Shown here: in pieces, positions 1 through 12,185 of the stretch
How positions within the stretch are numbered: position 1 is the first letter of the stretch
Layout of the letters: every line of letters begins with the position of its first letter
Assembly (NCBI GenBank): GCA_030159075.1
Contig: BROG01000554.1
Location: forward strand, 197,001-261,000
Length of the DNA stretch: 64,000 nt
Reading direction: 5' to 3'
Origin: Atrina japonica
Lineage: Eukaryota; Mollusca; Bivalvia; Pterioida; Pinnidae
Position numbers and translations under genes: made by a program
The notes under the pieces: generated by a model
Databases searched by the model: none
The model's input: only the letters and a program-made list of their open reading frames with translations
Told to the model about the DNA's origin: nothing

Positions 1-1135
1 CCTATGGGACCATCCCATGAACATCGAATGTATTACTAGCTGTATATAGATGTTTCAGAGCTTTCAGTTGTAAAGGAAAATTAGACATGCTTTTATGTAA
101 AAGTAATTGACCACCATTTAATTGCACAGAATATTTAACCTTTACAGTCTGTCCCTTTAAGGTTTCAGTTGAGCTTGGGTAGTGAAAAATTTTGGTGACT
201 TGAGACTGGCCAAGGTGTCATACTTTGTTGTGACTCCCATGATAGATTGACCCCTGGTTCATTTTAATTTTTATCGCAGGGATCACTTTATCACACAGAC
301 TTGGGTAACAGGGTGTCATTTTGTCGCAACAATAAATTGACCTCAGGCCCCGGGGTCAGTCTATCATGGGGAGGGGGTCAAATTATCATATTACACCAGT
401 TAGCATTTGACTTTGATTGGCAATTTGGCATAGATATGGTCTGTTGCCAGTCATCGTAAGCTAAGTGTACTTCTGTGAAATTTTAAAACATTCCAGGTTT
501 TAGAGTGTTCTGCTTTAACAAGTTAAATGTATGAGATAACAAGTGACCCTTATATAGATCCATAATAGACAATTAGACAGCGTGTGAAGTTTTCTTTCAT
601 AGTGTTCAACTCGTTAGATTTTAGTGCAACTTTCAAATCAAAAACTGAATGGCTATTCTTGAATTTCCTACGGACATGGCGGAATTTGGAGAATTTACTA
701 AATATAACCTTATCAACACATTGAATTCTTGGGCGTTTCAGAAATCATGTATAGGATCAAATAGTTTTATGCATTTGACAGTGAGTTTGAGGTTGCTCGG
801 CTTAAGACAAGAAATTTATAAATAGACGAAGCATACACATTTTACCTCAAAATAGACGAAGTTTGTGCCTTGCGTACTAGAATTTTCACGTTTTGCTGAG
901 CTCTGTGCAGATATCAGATATTTATGTCTAAGATCAGTATCAAAGACACACAGAGTTTTTGTTTGTATTTCCTCGTTTTTTTACTTTTAATGGTAATTCT
1001 ACTGAGAGAGTAAATTATTTTATCATTCATACATTTGAGGATAAACCTGTTATTTTTGGCTGTTTGTATACCTATCTTCCATATGTGTGATTTATCATAT
1101 AATGTCTGACAGGAATAATTATTTCATCCAAGCAA

Positions 1136-1230
1136 TTAACTCATTCACCCTCGAAAAACACATTTGGACTGGCCAAAATCATTGATTCATGGAAGAGTCC
1201 ATTGTTTTTTTTCAGAGGTTGATGAGTTAA
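1136..1230 (-). repeat. TTAA-family short fold-back, minus orientation
   Basis: TTAACTCATTCACCCTCG at the left and CAGAGGTTGATGAGTTAA at the right, with ACATTTGGACTGGCCAAAAT inside. The interior is the reverse complement of the copy at 2005. Confidence 0.85.
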
Positions 1231-2004
1231 TACTAAGCTGCAAGTAAGCTATATTCAAATCAGAATATTTTTCCATATTTTTGGTGTCTGTTAAAGCCTT
1301 TAAGTCACAACCAGAGGCACAGGGTTTTAAATCCTGCATCCTCTACGTTTTTCGCCATAGGTTAGAGTCGTAGAGGTCATGGGGGCAGAAAAAGTAGCAG
1401 TCAATTTGTAAGTTGGGATTAAGAGCAACGTGTGTTATTGGGAAATCACATCTAGTTTGTTAGACATGCTCAACATCCATCGTACATGCATACAGGCAGT
1501 CTGCGTGCTGGAAATTTTTGCAAGAAGGCCATGCGAGGAACATGCTTTCCTTAGCATTTTTGGCCGTACATATCCTGTAGAGTGGAATTCGAAGTACGGC
1601 TGGTTGTGACTGAGTCTTACAAGAACAAGGATTTGTTCCTCACTTACATCTGTTTCATTTGTATTTGACTGTGGTCTCACAGCAGTGAGTGGTCAACAAG
1701 GGATGCTTACTCCTAGATGGCACCTGATCCCACCTCCTGATTTCCAGAGGTTCGTGTTTGTCCAATGTCACAAGATGTGTATGTGTATCCTAGACATCTT
1801 GAAGATTTATATTATTGTATCTGAGATTTTTATATATCAATCCAGATGTGTCTTCAGGGGTATATGAGTTAAATGATATATGATTTGGTACAGTCAGTAT
1901 CTAGGGCTCTCACACTGAGGTGAGCATTTTTGTGCATTTTAAAATTTAAAACAAGTGACCAGTTTTGGAATACTTGAGTATTTGTGTTCATATACATTTG
2001 CTAT

Positions 2005-2095
2005 TTAACTCCTGAACCCCTGAAAAACAATGGACTCTTCTGTAAATTAATGACTTAGACCAGTCCAAATGTGTCTTTAGGGGTGAATGGGTTAA
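2005..2095 (+). repeat. TTAA-family short fold-back
   Basis: 91 bp, TTAACTCCTGAACCCCTG to GGGGTGAATGGGTTAA, with GGACTCTTCTGTAAATTAAT and GACCAGTCCAAATGTGTCTT inside. Confidence 0.88.
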
Positions 2096-2299
2096 TAGCT
2101 CAGGTAAATTAATTATTCCTGACTTAAGCTCATAAAAATTTAATGCATGTATGTAAAAAAAAAAAAAGCTAAAATTAAATATGCCCTACGATATCTTGTT
2201 TTGCAATCTTCCTAATGTACTTTTTTTTATAGTTTGATATTAAACTACTGTAGAACACACATCTAACTTCCTATATGTAACTGGAATTGTGATAAGTTT

Positions 2300-3830
2300 A
2301 TATAACACATTTAAGCACAAACTACATGTACATGTATCTCTATATCACACATTTAAACACAGATAACACACATCTCTATATCACACATTTAAACCAGACA
2401 ACACATTTCACATCTATATATCACACATTTAAACACAGACACAGACAATACACATCTTTAAACATGTATACACACACATTATACAACACAGATAACACAC
2501 ATCTCTATATCACATATTTAAACACAGACAACACATCTCTATATCACATATTTAAACACAGATAACACACATCTCTATATCACACATTTAAACACAGATA
2601 ACACATTTGTATATCACATATTTAAACACAGACAACACACATCTCTATATTACACATTGAAACACAGATAACACACATCTCTATATCACACATTTAAACA
2701 CAGACAACACATTTCCATATATCACACATTTAAACACAGACAACACACATCTCTATATCACACATTTAAACACAGACAATACACATCTCTACATGTATAT
2801 CACACATTTAAACACAGACAACACACATCTCTATATCACACATTTAAACACAGACAACACACATCTCTATATCACACATTTAAACACAGACAACACACAC
2901 ATCATTATATCACACATTTAAACACAGACAACACATCTCTATATCACACATTTAAACACAGACAACACACATCTCTATATATCACACACATTTAAACACA
3001 TTTAAACACAGACAACACACATCTATATATCACACATTTAAACACAGACAACACACATCTCTATATCACACATTTAAACACAGACAACACATCTCTATAT
3101 CACACATTTAAACACTGACAACACACATCTCTATATCACACATTTAAACACAACACACATTCTAAACACAGACAAACACAGATAACACATCTCTATATCA
3201 CATATTTAAACACAGACAACATGTATTTCTATATAACACACATTTCTAATCACACAGATAAACACAGATTTCTACATATATCACACATTTAAACACATAT
3301 TTAAACACATTTAAACACAGACAACGCACATCTCTATATCACATATTTAAACACAGACAACACACATCTCTATATCACACATTTAAACACAGACAACACA
3401 CATCTCTATATCACACATTTAAACACAGACAACACATCTCTATATCACACATTTAAACACAGATAACACACATCTCTATATCACACATTTAAACACAGAT
3501 AACACACATTTCTATATCACACATTTAAACACAGACAACACACATCTCTATATCACACATTTAAACACAGATAACACATATTTCTATATCACACTCATTT
3601 AAACACAGACAACACACATCTCTATATCACACATTTAAACACAGATAACACATATTTCTATATCACACATTTAAACACAGACAACACACATCTCTATATC
3701 ACATATTTAAACACAGATAACACACATTTCTATATCACACATTTAAACACAGACAACACACATCTCTATATCACACATTTAAACACAGATAACACATATT
3801 TCTATATCGCACAAGACTACATGTATTTCT
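2300..3830 (+). repeat. 36 bp minisatellite array, about 1.5 kb
   Basis: Tandem units of about 36 bp built from ACATCTCTATATCACAC, then ATTTAAACACAGACAACAC. Single-base variants (GACAAC or GATAAC) and 34 bp units lacking one CA are common. About 40 units. The short ORF at 2326 is made of this repeat. Confidence 0.95.
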
Positions 3831-3861
3831 CTTTTACACATTTAAGTATCGACAACATGTC

Positions 3862-4235
3862 TTTCTATATGTTTTAGTTTTCACTGTATTTTAAGTAGCC
3901 CTTAGGCCCTAAGCTAAATTATTTCATAATGTTTGAACAGTTAATGTCACATTTTTCTATATTTTTCAGTTTTCACTGTATTTAAAGTAGCCCTGAGGCT
4001 CTAAGCTAAATTATTTCATAATGGTTGCACAGATAATGTCAAATTTTCTGTATATTTTAGTTTTCACTATATTTAAAGTAGCCCTGAGGCCCTATGTTAA
4101 ATTACTTCATAATGCTTGCACAGATAGTTTCATGTCTTTCTGTATACATGGTATATTTCAGTTTTCACTGTATTTAAAGTAGACCTGAGGCCCTATGTTA
4201 AATTACTTCATAATGCTTGCACAGATAGTTTCATA
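3862..4235 (+). repeat. Four tandem units of about 90-100 bp
   Basis: Units start at about 3875, 3967, 4056 and 4158. Each contains TTTTCACTGTATTTAAAGTAG, split here as TTTTCACTGTA and TTTAAAGTAG, then CCTGAGGCCCTA and ATTACTTCATAATG. It directly follows the 36 bp array but has an unrelated unit. Confidence 0.9.
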
Positions 4236-7200
4236 TTGTATACATTTGACACTTAATGTTCTTGTTGTTATGAGTGATGTGAAGTAAGTGTATCTCTGTA
4301 TTTAGATCTCATGAGTTTATATAATACCTAACAAAGATCATACAGTCTGAAATTGAAAACCTTGATAGCTGCATATAAAAACACATTTGTTTCAAAACAG
4401 TTTTGTGGATTCTGAGCAGCCTTTTATATTTTTTCCATTTATTTATTTTTACTTTTTTTTTTTTTTTTTGCCACAATAATACAGTGACGGTCTCTTACAA
4501 GTACACGTTAGATTACAGGAAAAAAAAGTGTGTCAGTTTTGTGTTGTATATAAGTCTACATCTGTTCTACTCATCAGAAATCAAAGAATGACAGATAAAA
4601 AAAAACTACTGAGAAATAAACCATTTTCTGCAGACTAGAGAATCTCTGATGAATTCTTGTCATATAAATGTAGATAACATCGAACACATATATACATCTG
4701 CTCCGGGAGATGGCTAGTAACCATAGTTATTATATATGCACTTGATGTTCTGAAATAGATTATGAACTTAAGTTTGTTTCTAAGACTTACATGAAGGTAT
4801 AGACCAGCCAAAAGATAAAGTAATTATATTACAGTGGCTATTTTGGAGTAAACAAGTATTAACGATTTGTTATATAGGACCTGATAGGAACATCTGTAGT
4901 GATAGATGGATAAACATTAGTGTGGTTAGTGTACACCATACTAAGTACCGCTTTCATCTGATTTGTACAAAATTGCACTATCTTGCCTTGATAGGTTTTT
5001 ATCAGACAATGTTTGGTCGATGTTGTGAAGTAAGATATCCCAGCAAGAAGGTTTAACTCATTTCCAGTCTGACACCTGAGCTGTATAGATGAAATAAGAC
5101 AATTAAGGACTTATGCAATAGACTTTGTTTAGTACATGATTCTTCACATTGTGTTAATATTGCTTTATCAAGATTTCATTGTCAGTTTGGGGGTGGTTTT
5201 TTTTTCTAATGTTTTACATCCTGCCAAATTTTTTTCACTTATCAGTTTATGGAGGTGTCACCAGATTTAGGTTCCAAATTTTAACTTTTGCTTTAGACTG
5301 ATGCCAGTGCCGTGAGGGTTATTTTAAGTGCCACGCCTGCCATGACAATGGGCCTCGGCTTTCGAATCTCATGTGAAAAACTTGTAACTTTCTCTTGATA
5401 TGCCGAGCGTTTGGCAAAGGAGGAGTCTCTACCATTTTTAAAGTTTGAAAATTACAATTCTTGGAATTAAACTGCTATATATATATATATAGTAAGAATT
5501 AAGAGTCACAGATGATTAAAATGAGACTTAAAACCAATGTACTGAATCATTGCATACATGGCACATTAAAAAAGAAAACCTCACCGCATTAGTTCATAGC
5601 GCAGGTCAAAGTTTATGGCACTCTACTGGTCGTGGACCAGTAGCCAGCTATGGTGTTCAGTATGTGCTTTGACAATATATTTTTTTTCTGTTTGAGAAAA
5701 TTATTTATCATTTTGTGAATTATCTAAAAACAATTCAGAAAAATTGTGTTCTAAATAGCGGAAATCATGCAGTAGCCAGCTACTGGTCCTTGTGGGCTAC
5801 TGGTCCGTGACCACTACCTGTAGCTGCATGTATTAGTGAAAAATTCTTGATTGGATGTACATGTAGTGATGAAATGATGATCGGTTGGTTACTTAATCTT
5901 AAATTGATCATAATCAGAAATTACATCCGGTTTAAATAATCACACCCCCACCCCACCCCCAATAAATAGAAGATTCTCTCATTTTCATTTATTTTCATTT
6001 ATTAATCATTATCTCTGTATGTTTACTGGTGTATCTTTAATATCTCTCAATTAATTAATTTAACCGACGATTGATTATTAAAATTTTCGGATTGTTCAAC
6101 ACTAGCAGGAAATAAAACACCACCATTGAAAGAAATCAAAACCAATGTTTTACCAAGGAATATTTAAGTGTACCATGTATTTAGTCAAATCCATATATCA
6201 ATATATCCTGGCAGGATGATGTCTGTTGTTCCCTTTCCTGACCTGGACCAGTCCAAATTTTAGGTAATGCAGCATAACAACATTAAATTAACACCGGCAA
6301 GGGTAATTGTTCCCACTTGTCATTATAATGTACCTCCATGTACCTAGTGCAAAATAAAACGTTATTCCTGTGAAGCCCATCATACCGAAAAGTGAGTAGT
6401 ACCATTTGTATCATGTTAATGAGGAGGTTACTCCATCCCGCCAAATTATGTGTATCAGACAATACAAGTGATGTTCATATTAAGACCCCCTTGAAAAATT
6501 ATTTGACTGACTTGCCCAACTAAAAAAAAATAAAACCATCCAAAAGAAGTTTTACGACAATTTTCTTTACTTATTTATTTTTCTTATAAAAATTTAGAAA
6601 TTTAGTCTAATTTGCATATCAAAATTAAAATGAAAATAAAAAAAAAATGTGTTCTGTCAGACCCACTCCTAGACTACTGACCAAAGTGCATCAAACAAGG
6701 AATATTTAATGGTGGCCTAAAGATTTCCACATGACGTGTCAGTGTACTAAGTATCTCTATGTTTGATGTTGATACATGTTGTATTTCTTATTGAGTCCAC
6801 CGAGATCTGTAAAGATTCATGTGAATTTCTTTAGAATTTTGATTACCTCTGAGAGTAAATATTGTTTCCATGAATAAACGTCAATAGTCACGGTGGGGTT
6901 ATAATGTGTATATCAGTATGAGGTCATCACAACTTTATCAAATTCATTTTCCTGTGTTTGATAAAAAAAATAATAAAGTAGAAAAAATTGGTTCCAAGTT
7001 AAAAAAAAAAATACTAATACATATAAAAGACAATATATTTATCTTCCATAAAGAGAATTTTTTTTTTCCGTCTCCAGGAAAAATAAGTGGTAGACAATTG
7101 TACTTTATCCATCAGTCAGATTAGGACTCTCCAATTCTCAGACCTTCATGTCAAGATGCCTGTAAATGTTCTCAGGCGTTCTGTGTCTCTACCGACAAAT

Positions 7201-8021
7201 TTCACCTTATAGATAAGACAGTTCCTATGTGTATCAGTAGGTACATGTTTAGGTACAGCAACAGCAAGATAAGACATGCTACTTGAGTGTGTAGTCAGGG
7301 AACTGATGATGTTGTTTCTGGCTGTTTACTTCAAGTAACTCACTCTAATCAGTGAAATCAGCCTTGAAAATGGAAGACAGATATATAAACAACATGGACG
7401 ATGTCTGCAGGGAAAAGATTCATAGCTTGATGATTTGATTGGTCCTCAAGCTTCTCTGTCAGTCTTTTCAATGCCTTGTCGAAAATCATTAATATAGTCA
7501 GCACTCTTGATTTTATTTACATGTATGTACATCTTCATTTGTATAATATCTTGGATGTTTTAAAGCTTTAGTGTTCTTTCACCATGCTTCAGAAAATTTT
7601 ATGCATGTTTTTCTTATCATTAAATGTTCTATTAACTATAAAAATATTCATATTGATTTTGTGTTTAAGAATTGCATCCCTAATTAAGATTGTGTGTGAG
7701 AGGATTTGGGTTTGTGGTGATGGGAGAGGTGGTTAAAAAGGAGCAAGAAAATGTCAGATTACAGGCTTTGTCTCTACTTTATACATGTATACATATATAT
7801 ATGTACCTTGAAATGTTTGCTCCTGGTTATTTTCACCCTTTGACATCGGAAAACGTATTCACCCCGTCTTAAATTGGACCAAAATCACCAAAGTCACATG
7901 GATGGCATGTTTGGCTGTGCTTCAATTATTTACCTTGAAAATTTCACTTTCATTTTAAATTCGCCCTCTCATTTAAGGGCGAAAAATAAACTGCAGCGAA
8001 TAAATTCCAGGTATACAGTAT

Positions 8022-8169
8022 TACAGTGAGATTTGTCTTGAGAGACCACCTGTTTTACAAACCCTATAGATAAAACCTCTTTTGAGAGACCACCTGTCTC
8101 GAGCGACCACTTTTCAATGGCAGAAGGTTTGGGGGAGGGGCCGTCTCTCAAGACAGCTGTTCTACTGTA
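8022..8169 (+). repeat. Mariner-like fold-back MITE (TACAGTG ends)
   Basis: Left TACAGTGAGATTTGTCTTGA, right CAAGACAGCTGTTCTACTGTA. The arms share GAGAGACCACCTGT-type sequence in inverted orientation. CAGTG ends with TA flanks suggest Tc1/mariner ancestry. Confidence 0.6.
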
Positions 8170-8218
8170 TTCATATTCTTTTAAGTCAATTTTGATACTG
8201 GACACACACCTTTAATAT

Positions 8219-8427
8219 TTAACTCATCAACCCCTGAAGTCACATTTGGACCTGCCCATTTCAAAGAATTGCTAAGTCTATTGTCAGAATTCAGGGGTGT
8301 ATGATTTAGTATCAACATTTTATAATACTTGTACATGCAATAAGAACTTGAATTATGACAGTAGACCATAGTATTTATTGATCTGGGTGAGTCTAATTGA
8401 GACCATATATAGAGGTTAATGAGTTAA
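8219..8427 (+). repeat. Large TTAA-family fold-back
   Basis: 209 bp. Left arm TTAACTCATCAACCCCTG, then GTCACATTTGGACC. Right arm, in reverse complement, TTAACTCATTAACCTC with matching interior (ATCAATAAATACTATGGTC). Confidence 0.8.
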
Positions 8428-8729
8428 AAAATACTCTAACATCCCTAAGTATCTAGATGATATGTTATTTTCTATTGTTTTGGGCTAGTCTATTATGGTT
8501 TGTAGTGTTCAGTGTTACAGTTGAATATTACAAGGTAAAGGATGAGTACGTGAATTTGATATATAAATTTTGTTTCATTGTTATGTCTCATATCCCATTC
8601 TCCTTCTGAAATAAATCTGGCAAAAAATAAAAGAAGACAAGTTTTATGTGACCCAAATGCGCAGCTAAAAAACTCCAGACTCTAAATTTTTTCATGGTTT
8701 TGCCCATTTTTTTTTTCTCTTATTAATCA

Positions 8730-8925
8730 GTGCAGGTTCAATCTCCAATGGAATCTAAGCTGATTTTTTGTGAGAAATATTGCCAGTTTAATTGCAGAAG
8801 GCCAGTGGTATCATTCTGGGTTCATTGAACTGGGTTTTCTCCTCTACCATTAAAAACTGGCTACCAACATATACATTGTAACTGAAAAAATGTTGAGTGT
8901 GGCATAAAACACTTTGCAAAATTAA
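8730..8925 (+). mobile_element. tRNA-derived SINE, 5' truncated
   Basis: Begins at a B-box-like CAGGTTCAATCTCC and continues with the same tail as the full copy at 29042: TGCAGAAGGCCAGTGG, CCTCTACCATTAAAAACTGG, AAAATGTTGAGTGTGGC, ATAAAACACT. Confidence 0.8.
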
Positions 8926-9975
8926 AAAAAATATATATTCTCTATCAAAAATCCTAAACTTTGTCCAAATTTTACATACTTGTATCAAAATTGAAAATGA
9001 GATAAAATTTCCTACCAATCAACCCACTTCTAAAGCAACAAGATGGGTTCACATCAAATAAATAATTTTTCAATGTTGGCCTCATTCTTAAAGTGTATAG
9101 GCCAACTCTCAATTCCGGGTCAAGTTCTTAACATCAGTACAAATTTGGTGTCTCTATTTTAGCTTAGAATTATGATTTATCTCAAAAGAATTGAAAGAGA
9201 TATGTTTTTGAGTCGAAATATTATCATTTCATCAGCTTTCTGAAATCTCTAGCATTCCAACATGTAATTTATCATATTGAAATTTAACAGATACCATGTA
9301 ACTTTGATTTTGGCTATTATTGTACATGTATTTTAACAAAATTTCACATTAAACATATAGATAAGGAAATAAGATTTTAGTTCAAAGCTTGAGTGATTTA
9401 AAACTGCAAAGTGCTAATGTAGTCAAGTATTTTATGTATTGAAAATTTGACTATGTAACAGAGTTGCTGCCCTTTTTAAAAGAAGTATGAGATCTAGACA
9501 CATCAGGGGAAAAGGGACCTTTGTGATGGTATATTTGGCCAAATCTTGTTTTCAGACATTTTAGAATCTTGAACATTTACTCTCATAGTTGGTAACAAAT
9601 TTATTTACCAGTACGTACATGTAACTCTGGGCTCATCGGAAAGGTAAAATAAAATGAATTAGAAATAATGCAATCAAAGTATCAAAATATATACAATGTA
9701 TTACATTACAAATGATGTTATGTTGTTCAGACATCATGATAAAAGATATTGTGAGTAATAAAATCAAGCTCATGCATATGTATTTTTTCACATAAAATAA
9801 ATTTTTTCACATATTTATTGAATTCTAACCCTGGACAGCGGCAAGAGACTGAACAGCGTCGCTGTTAAACTTAAAATTTGAGCCATTTGTATTGTAAGCC
9901 ACTAAAGTACACCTTAAATCAATGAACTTTGTATCTTTGAGTTCAGGACTTTAATGTACATATTAATCTAAACTG

Positions 9976-10075
9976 TGTCTCTGTCCCTCTCTGTCTCTCT
10001 CTGTCTCTGTCTTTGTCTGTCTCTGTCTCTCTCTCCCTCTGTGTCTGTCTCTCTCTCTCTCTGTCTGTCTCTCTA

Positions 10076-10106
<31 letters not shown>

Positions 10107-10370
10107 GTCTGTCTGTTTCTCTCTTACCCCTCTTTGTCTTTCTCTTTTTGTCTGTCTCTCTTTCTTTCTCTTTCCAAACTTCCCTTTTTTTATCTCTTAT
10201 TACCATACTCCCCCTCACTGTGTACATGTCTCTCTTTCTCTGTCTGTCCCTTTTTTGTCTATCTCTTTCTTTCTCTCTTTCCCAACCTTTCTATTTTTTT
10301 CTCTCATTCTCAAACTCCCACCCTCTCTCTCTGTCTGTCTCTCTGTTTCTGTTTCTTTCCCTGTCTTTTT
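9976..10370 (+). repeat. TC/TCTG polypyrimidine microsatellite
   Basis: Long run of CTCTCTGTCTCT-type sequence with interruptions. Serine/leucine-rich ORFs on the plus strand and Arg/Glu-rich ORFs on the minus strand are by-products. Strand asymmetry this strong can form triplex (H-DNA). Confidence 0.95.
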
Positions 10371-10674
10371 CATACAAACGACACATGGAGAGATCCATAT
10401 ATGGTCCTCTGTGTGTTTTTAAAATTCAACAAGCCTGGACAGCTGAGAGGCCATCTTGTACCTTTTAGACACTATTTCATTTAAGAATATCACATTGTTC
10501 CATATGTATTGATCAATACATGAACTGCACGACGAAATTCAGCAGACACAAATCGAATGCTAGACTTGTAAAGGGTTTAGGAATATGCTACCCATAAAAT
10601 TTTGAAAATTTACTTGAGTCAAAGCTAGGGGATCAAGGTTAAGCTCTACGGAAATTTTTTAATGTTTGTCTGAT

Positions 10675-11600
10675 ATGTCTAAGTCATATATTTATATTAT
10701 CATTATGACACATGTAATATTTTGTTATCAAGTCATATATGCACTCAAATAAAGACACCTGTTAACGTTTGTGTGTCACAGCAAAGTCTCAAGCATGAAT
10801 TATTATAAGACCTGTTTTGTCTCGAACAAGTCATATCAATTATGATATCTAATATTGTATTTGTAAAGTCATATATATGTCAGACAGAGGCACCAGTCTA
10901 TATGTCTTGATCAAATTATAGGACCCGTTTTGTCTCGAACATGTCATATCAATTATGATATCTAATATTGTATTGTATTAAAGTCATATATATGTCAGAC
11001 AGAGGCACCAGTCTATATGTCTTGATCAAATTATTATAAGACCCGTTTTGTCTCGAACATGTCATATCAATTATGATATCTAATATTGTATTGTATTAAA
11101 GTCATATATATGTCAGACAGAGGCACCAGTCTATATGTCTTGATCAAGTCATATATTCATTTTATGAAACCTGTCTTTGTCTTGATCAAGTCATATACAG
11201 GTATTATGACACCTGTCTGTATTTCTTGATATGCATGTAGTCATATACTCATTTTATTATGCCTATTTTGATCAAAATATATATTCATATTATGACACAT
11301 GTCAATGTTTTTGATCAAGCCATATATTTATATTATGACACCTATTGATGTTTCGATCAAGTCATATACTCATATTATGACACCTGTCTCTATATCTCGA
11401 TCAAGTCATATTATGGCACCTGTTTTGATCAAGTCACTTACTCATATCAGGACACCTTTCTGTGTAATGTCATGTAATGTCATACTCTCAAATCACAATG
11501 TATGTCGCAGTGTTTTTGTGTCCAAATCTTGATCAAGTCATATGCAAAAGTCATGGTACCTGCCTGTGTCTTGATCATGTCATATGCAGAAATAATGACA
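10675..11600 (+). repeat. Degenerate tandem array with three 118 bp higher-order copies
   Basis: The base motif is TCAAGTCATATAT, then TATGACACCTGTCT, about 40-60 bp apart. Between about 10865 and 11150 three near-identical 118 bp copies contain ATATGTCAGACAGAGGCACC and TTTTGTCTCGAACATGTC. The array ends about 75 bp before the NHR1 exon acceptor. Confidence 0.9.
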
Positions 11601-11675
11601 TCTCACTTTGTTCTATAGGCTTAAGATATACTTGTCACTGATATTCATAAGATGTTTACTTTTTTTTCTTGACAG

Positions 11676-12185
11676 GGCACAGTACTGGAAACTTGGCTTC
11701 ACTTGGAACAGGGTGGCCACTAAAATATCACAATGTCCATGGTGATAATGTGGTGCTCAGCCACGACCAAACAAGAGCAAAGAGAGGTGACAGTTTTTGC
11801 AAGGCGATATGTTTTAGTAACAGACCAATTGCTGTTAATGAAAAGGTCCATATAAGATTTGCAGAAACCTCCAGCAGTTGGAGTGGAGTGTTAAGATTTG
11901 GTTTTACAAATATTGATCCAGCTTCAGTACGTGGGTCAGATTTACCTCGCTATGCGTGTCCCGATATGACAAACAAACATGGATGCTGGGCAAAGGCTCT
12001 AGGTGAACGCTATGCTGCTTTGAACAATGTGCTTCATTATTATGTGACCCGTAATGGGGATGTTATGTATGGCGTTAACGGAGAAGATATAGGATTGTTT
12101 TTCACTGGAGTTTCCACAACGTCGCCATTATGGTGTCTTTTAGACATCTATGGTAATACTATAGGAATCGAGTTTGTCAATCCAG
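11676..12185 (+). CDS. neur: Neuralized exon: NHR1 domain
   Basis: The acceptor is the pyrimidine-rich tract ending in GACAG at 11675; the donor is CCAG|GTAAGC at 12185/12186. The exon encodes residues 1-170 of the visible protein, in frame 11678. It carries the NHR1 domain, opening near WPLKYHNVHGDNVVL, with central motifs AICFSNRPI, NEKVHIRF and LRFGFTNIDP, and closing with LWCLLDIYGNTIGIEF. NHR1 is the module that binds the Notch-ligand tail in this family. The first base pair of the exon completes a Gly codon, so at least one coding exon lies further upstream. Read-through of the donor stays open for 28 more codons, to 12271; this is intron, not protein. Confidence 0.94.

Larger units (their letters stand above)
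1..2299. other. Non-coding sequence upstream of, or intronic to, Neuralized
   Basis: No exon is supportable here. ORFs of 60-81 codons lack splice context and composition bias. The stretch holds one TTAA-flanked fold-back at 1136-1230 and another at 2005-2095. Confidence 0.6.
4236..9975. other. Non-coding stretch with dispersed repeat fragments
   Basis: No gene is supported. It contains a fragment of a SINE body at 5300-5375, a mariner-like fold-back at 8022-8169, a TTAA fold-back at 8219-8427 and the 3' part of a SINE at 8730-8925. Poly-T and AT-rich runs are common. Confidence 0.6.

Noticed and set aside
2326..2565. 79-codon ORF rich in Tyr/Thr/His
   Set aside because: It is a translation of the 36 bp minisatellite and has no start context, splice sites or domain.
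2300..3830. CRISPR-like regular repeat/spacer pattern
   Set aside because: There are no unique spacers; the units are contiguous variants of one 36 bp minisatellite, and the window is clearly eukaryotic.
7690..7872. 60-codon ORF as a possible 5' exon of Neuralized
   Set aside because: No resemblance to the family N-terminus and no suitable phase-1 donor.
9975..10484. 169-codon Leu/Ser-rich ORF and overlapping Arg/Glu-rich minus ORF
   Set aside because: Low-complexity translation of the TC/TCTG microsatellite.
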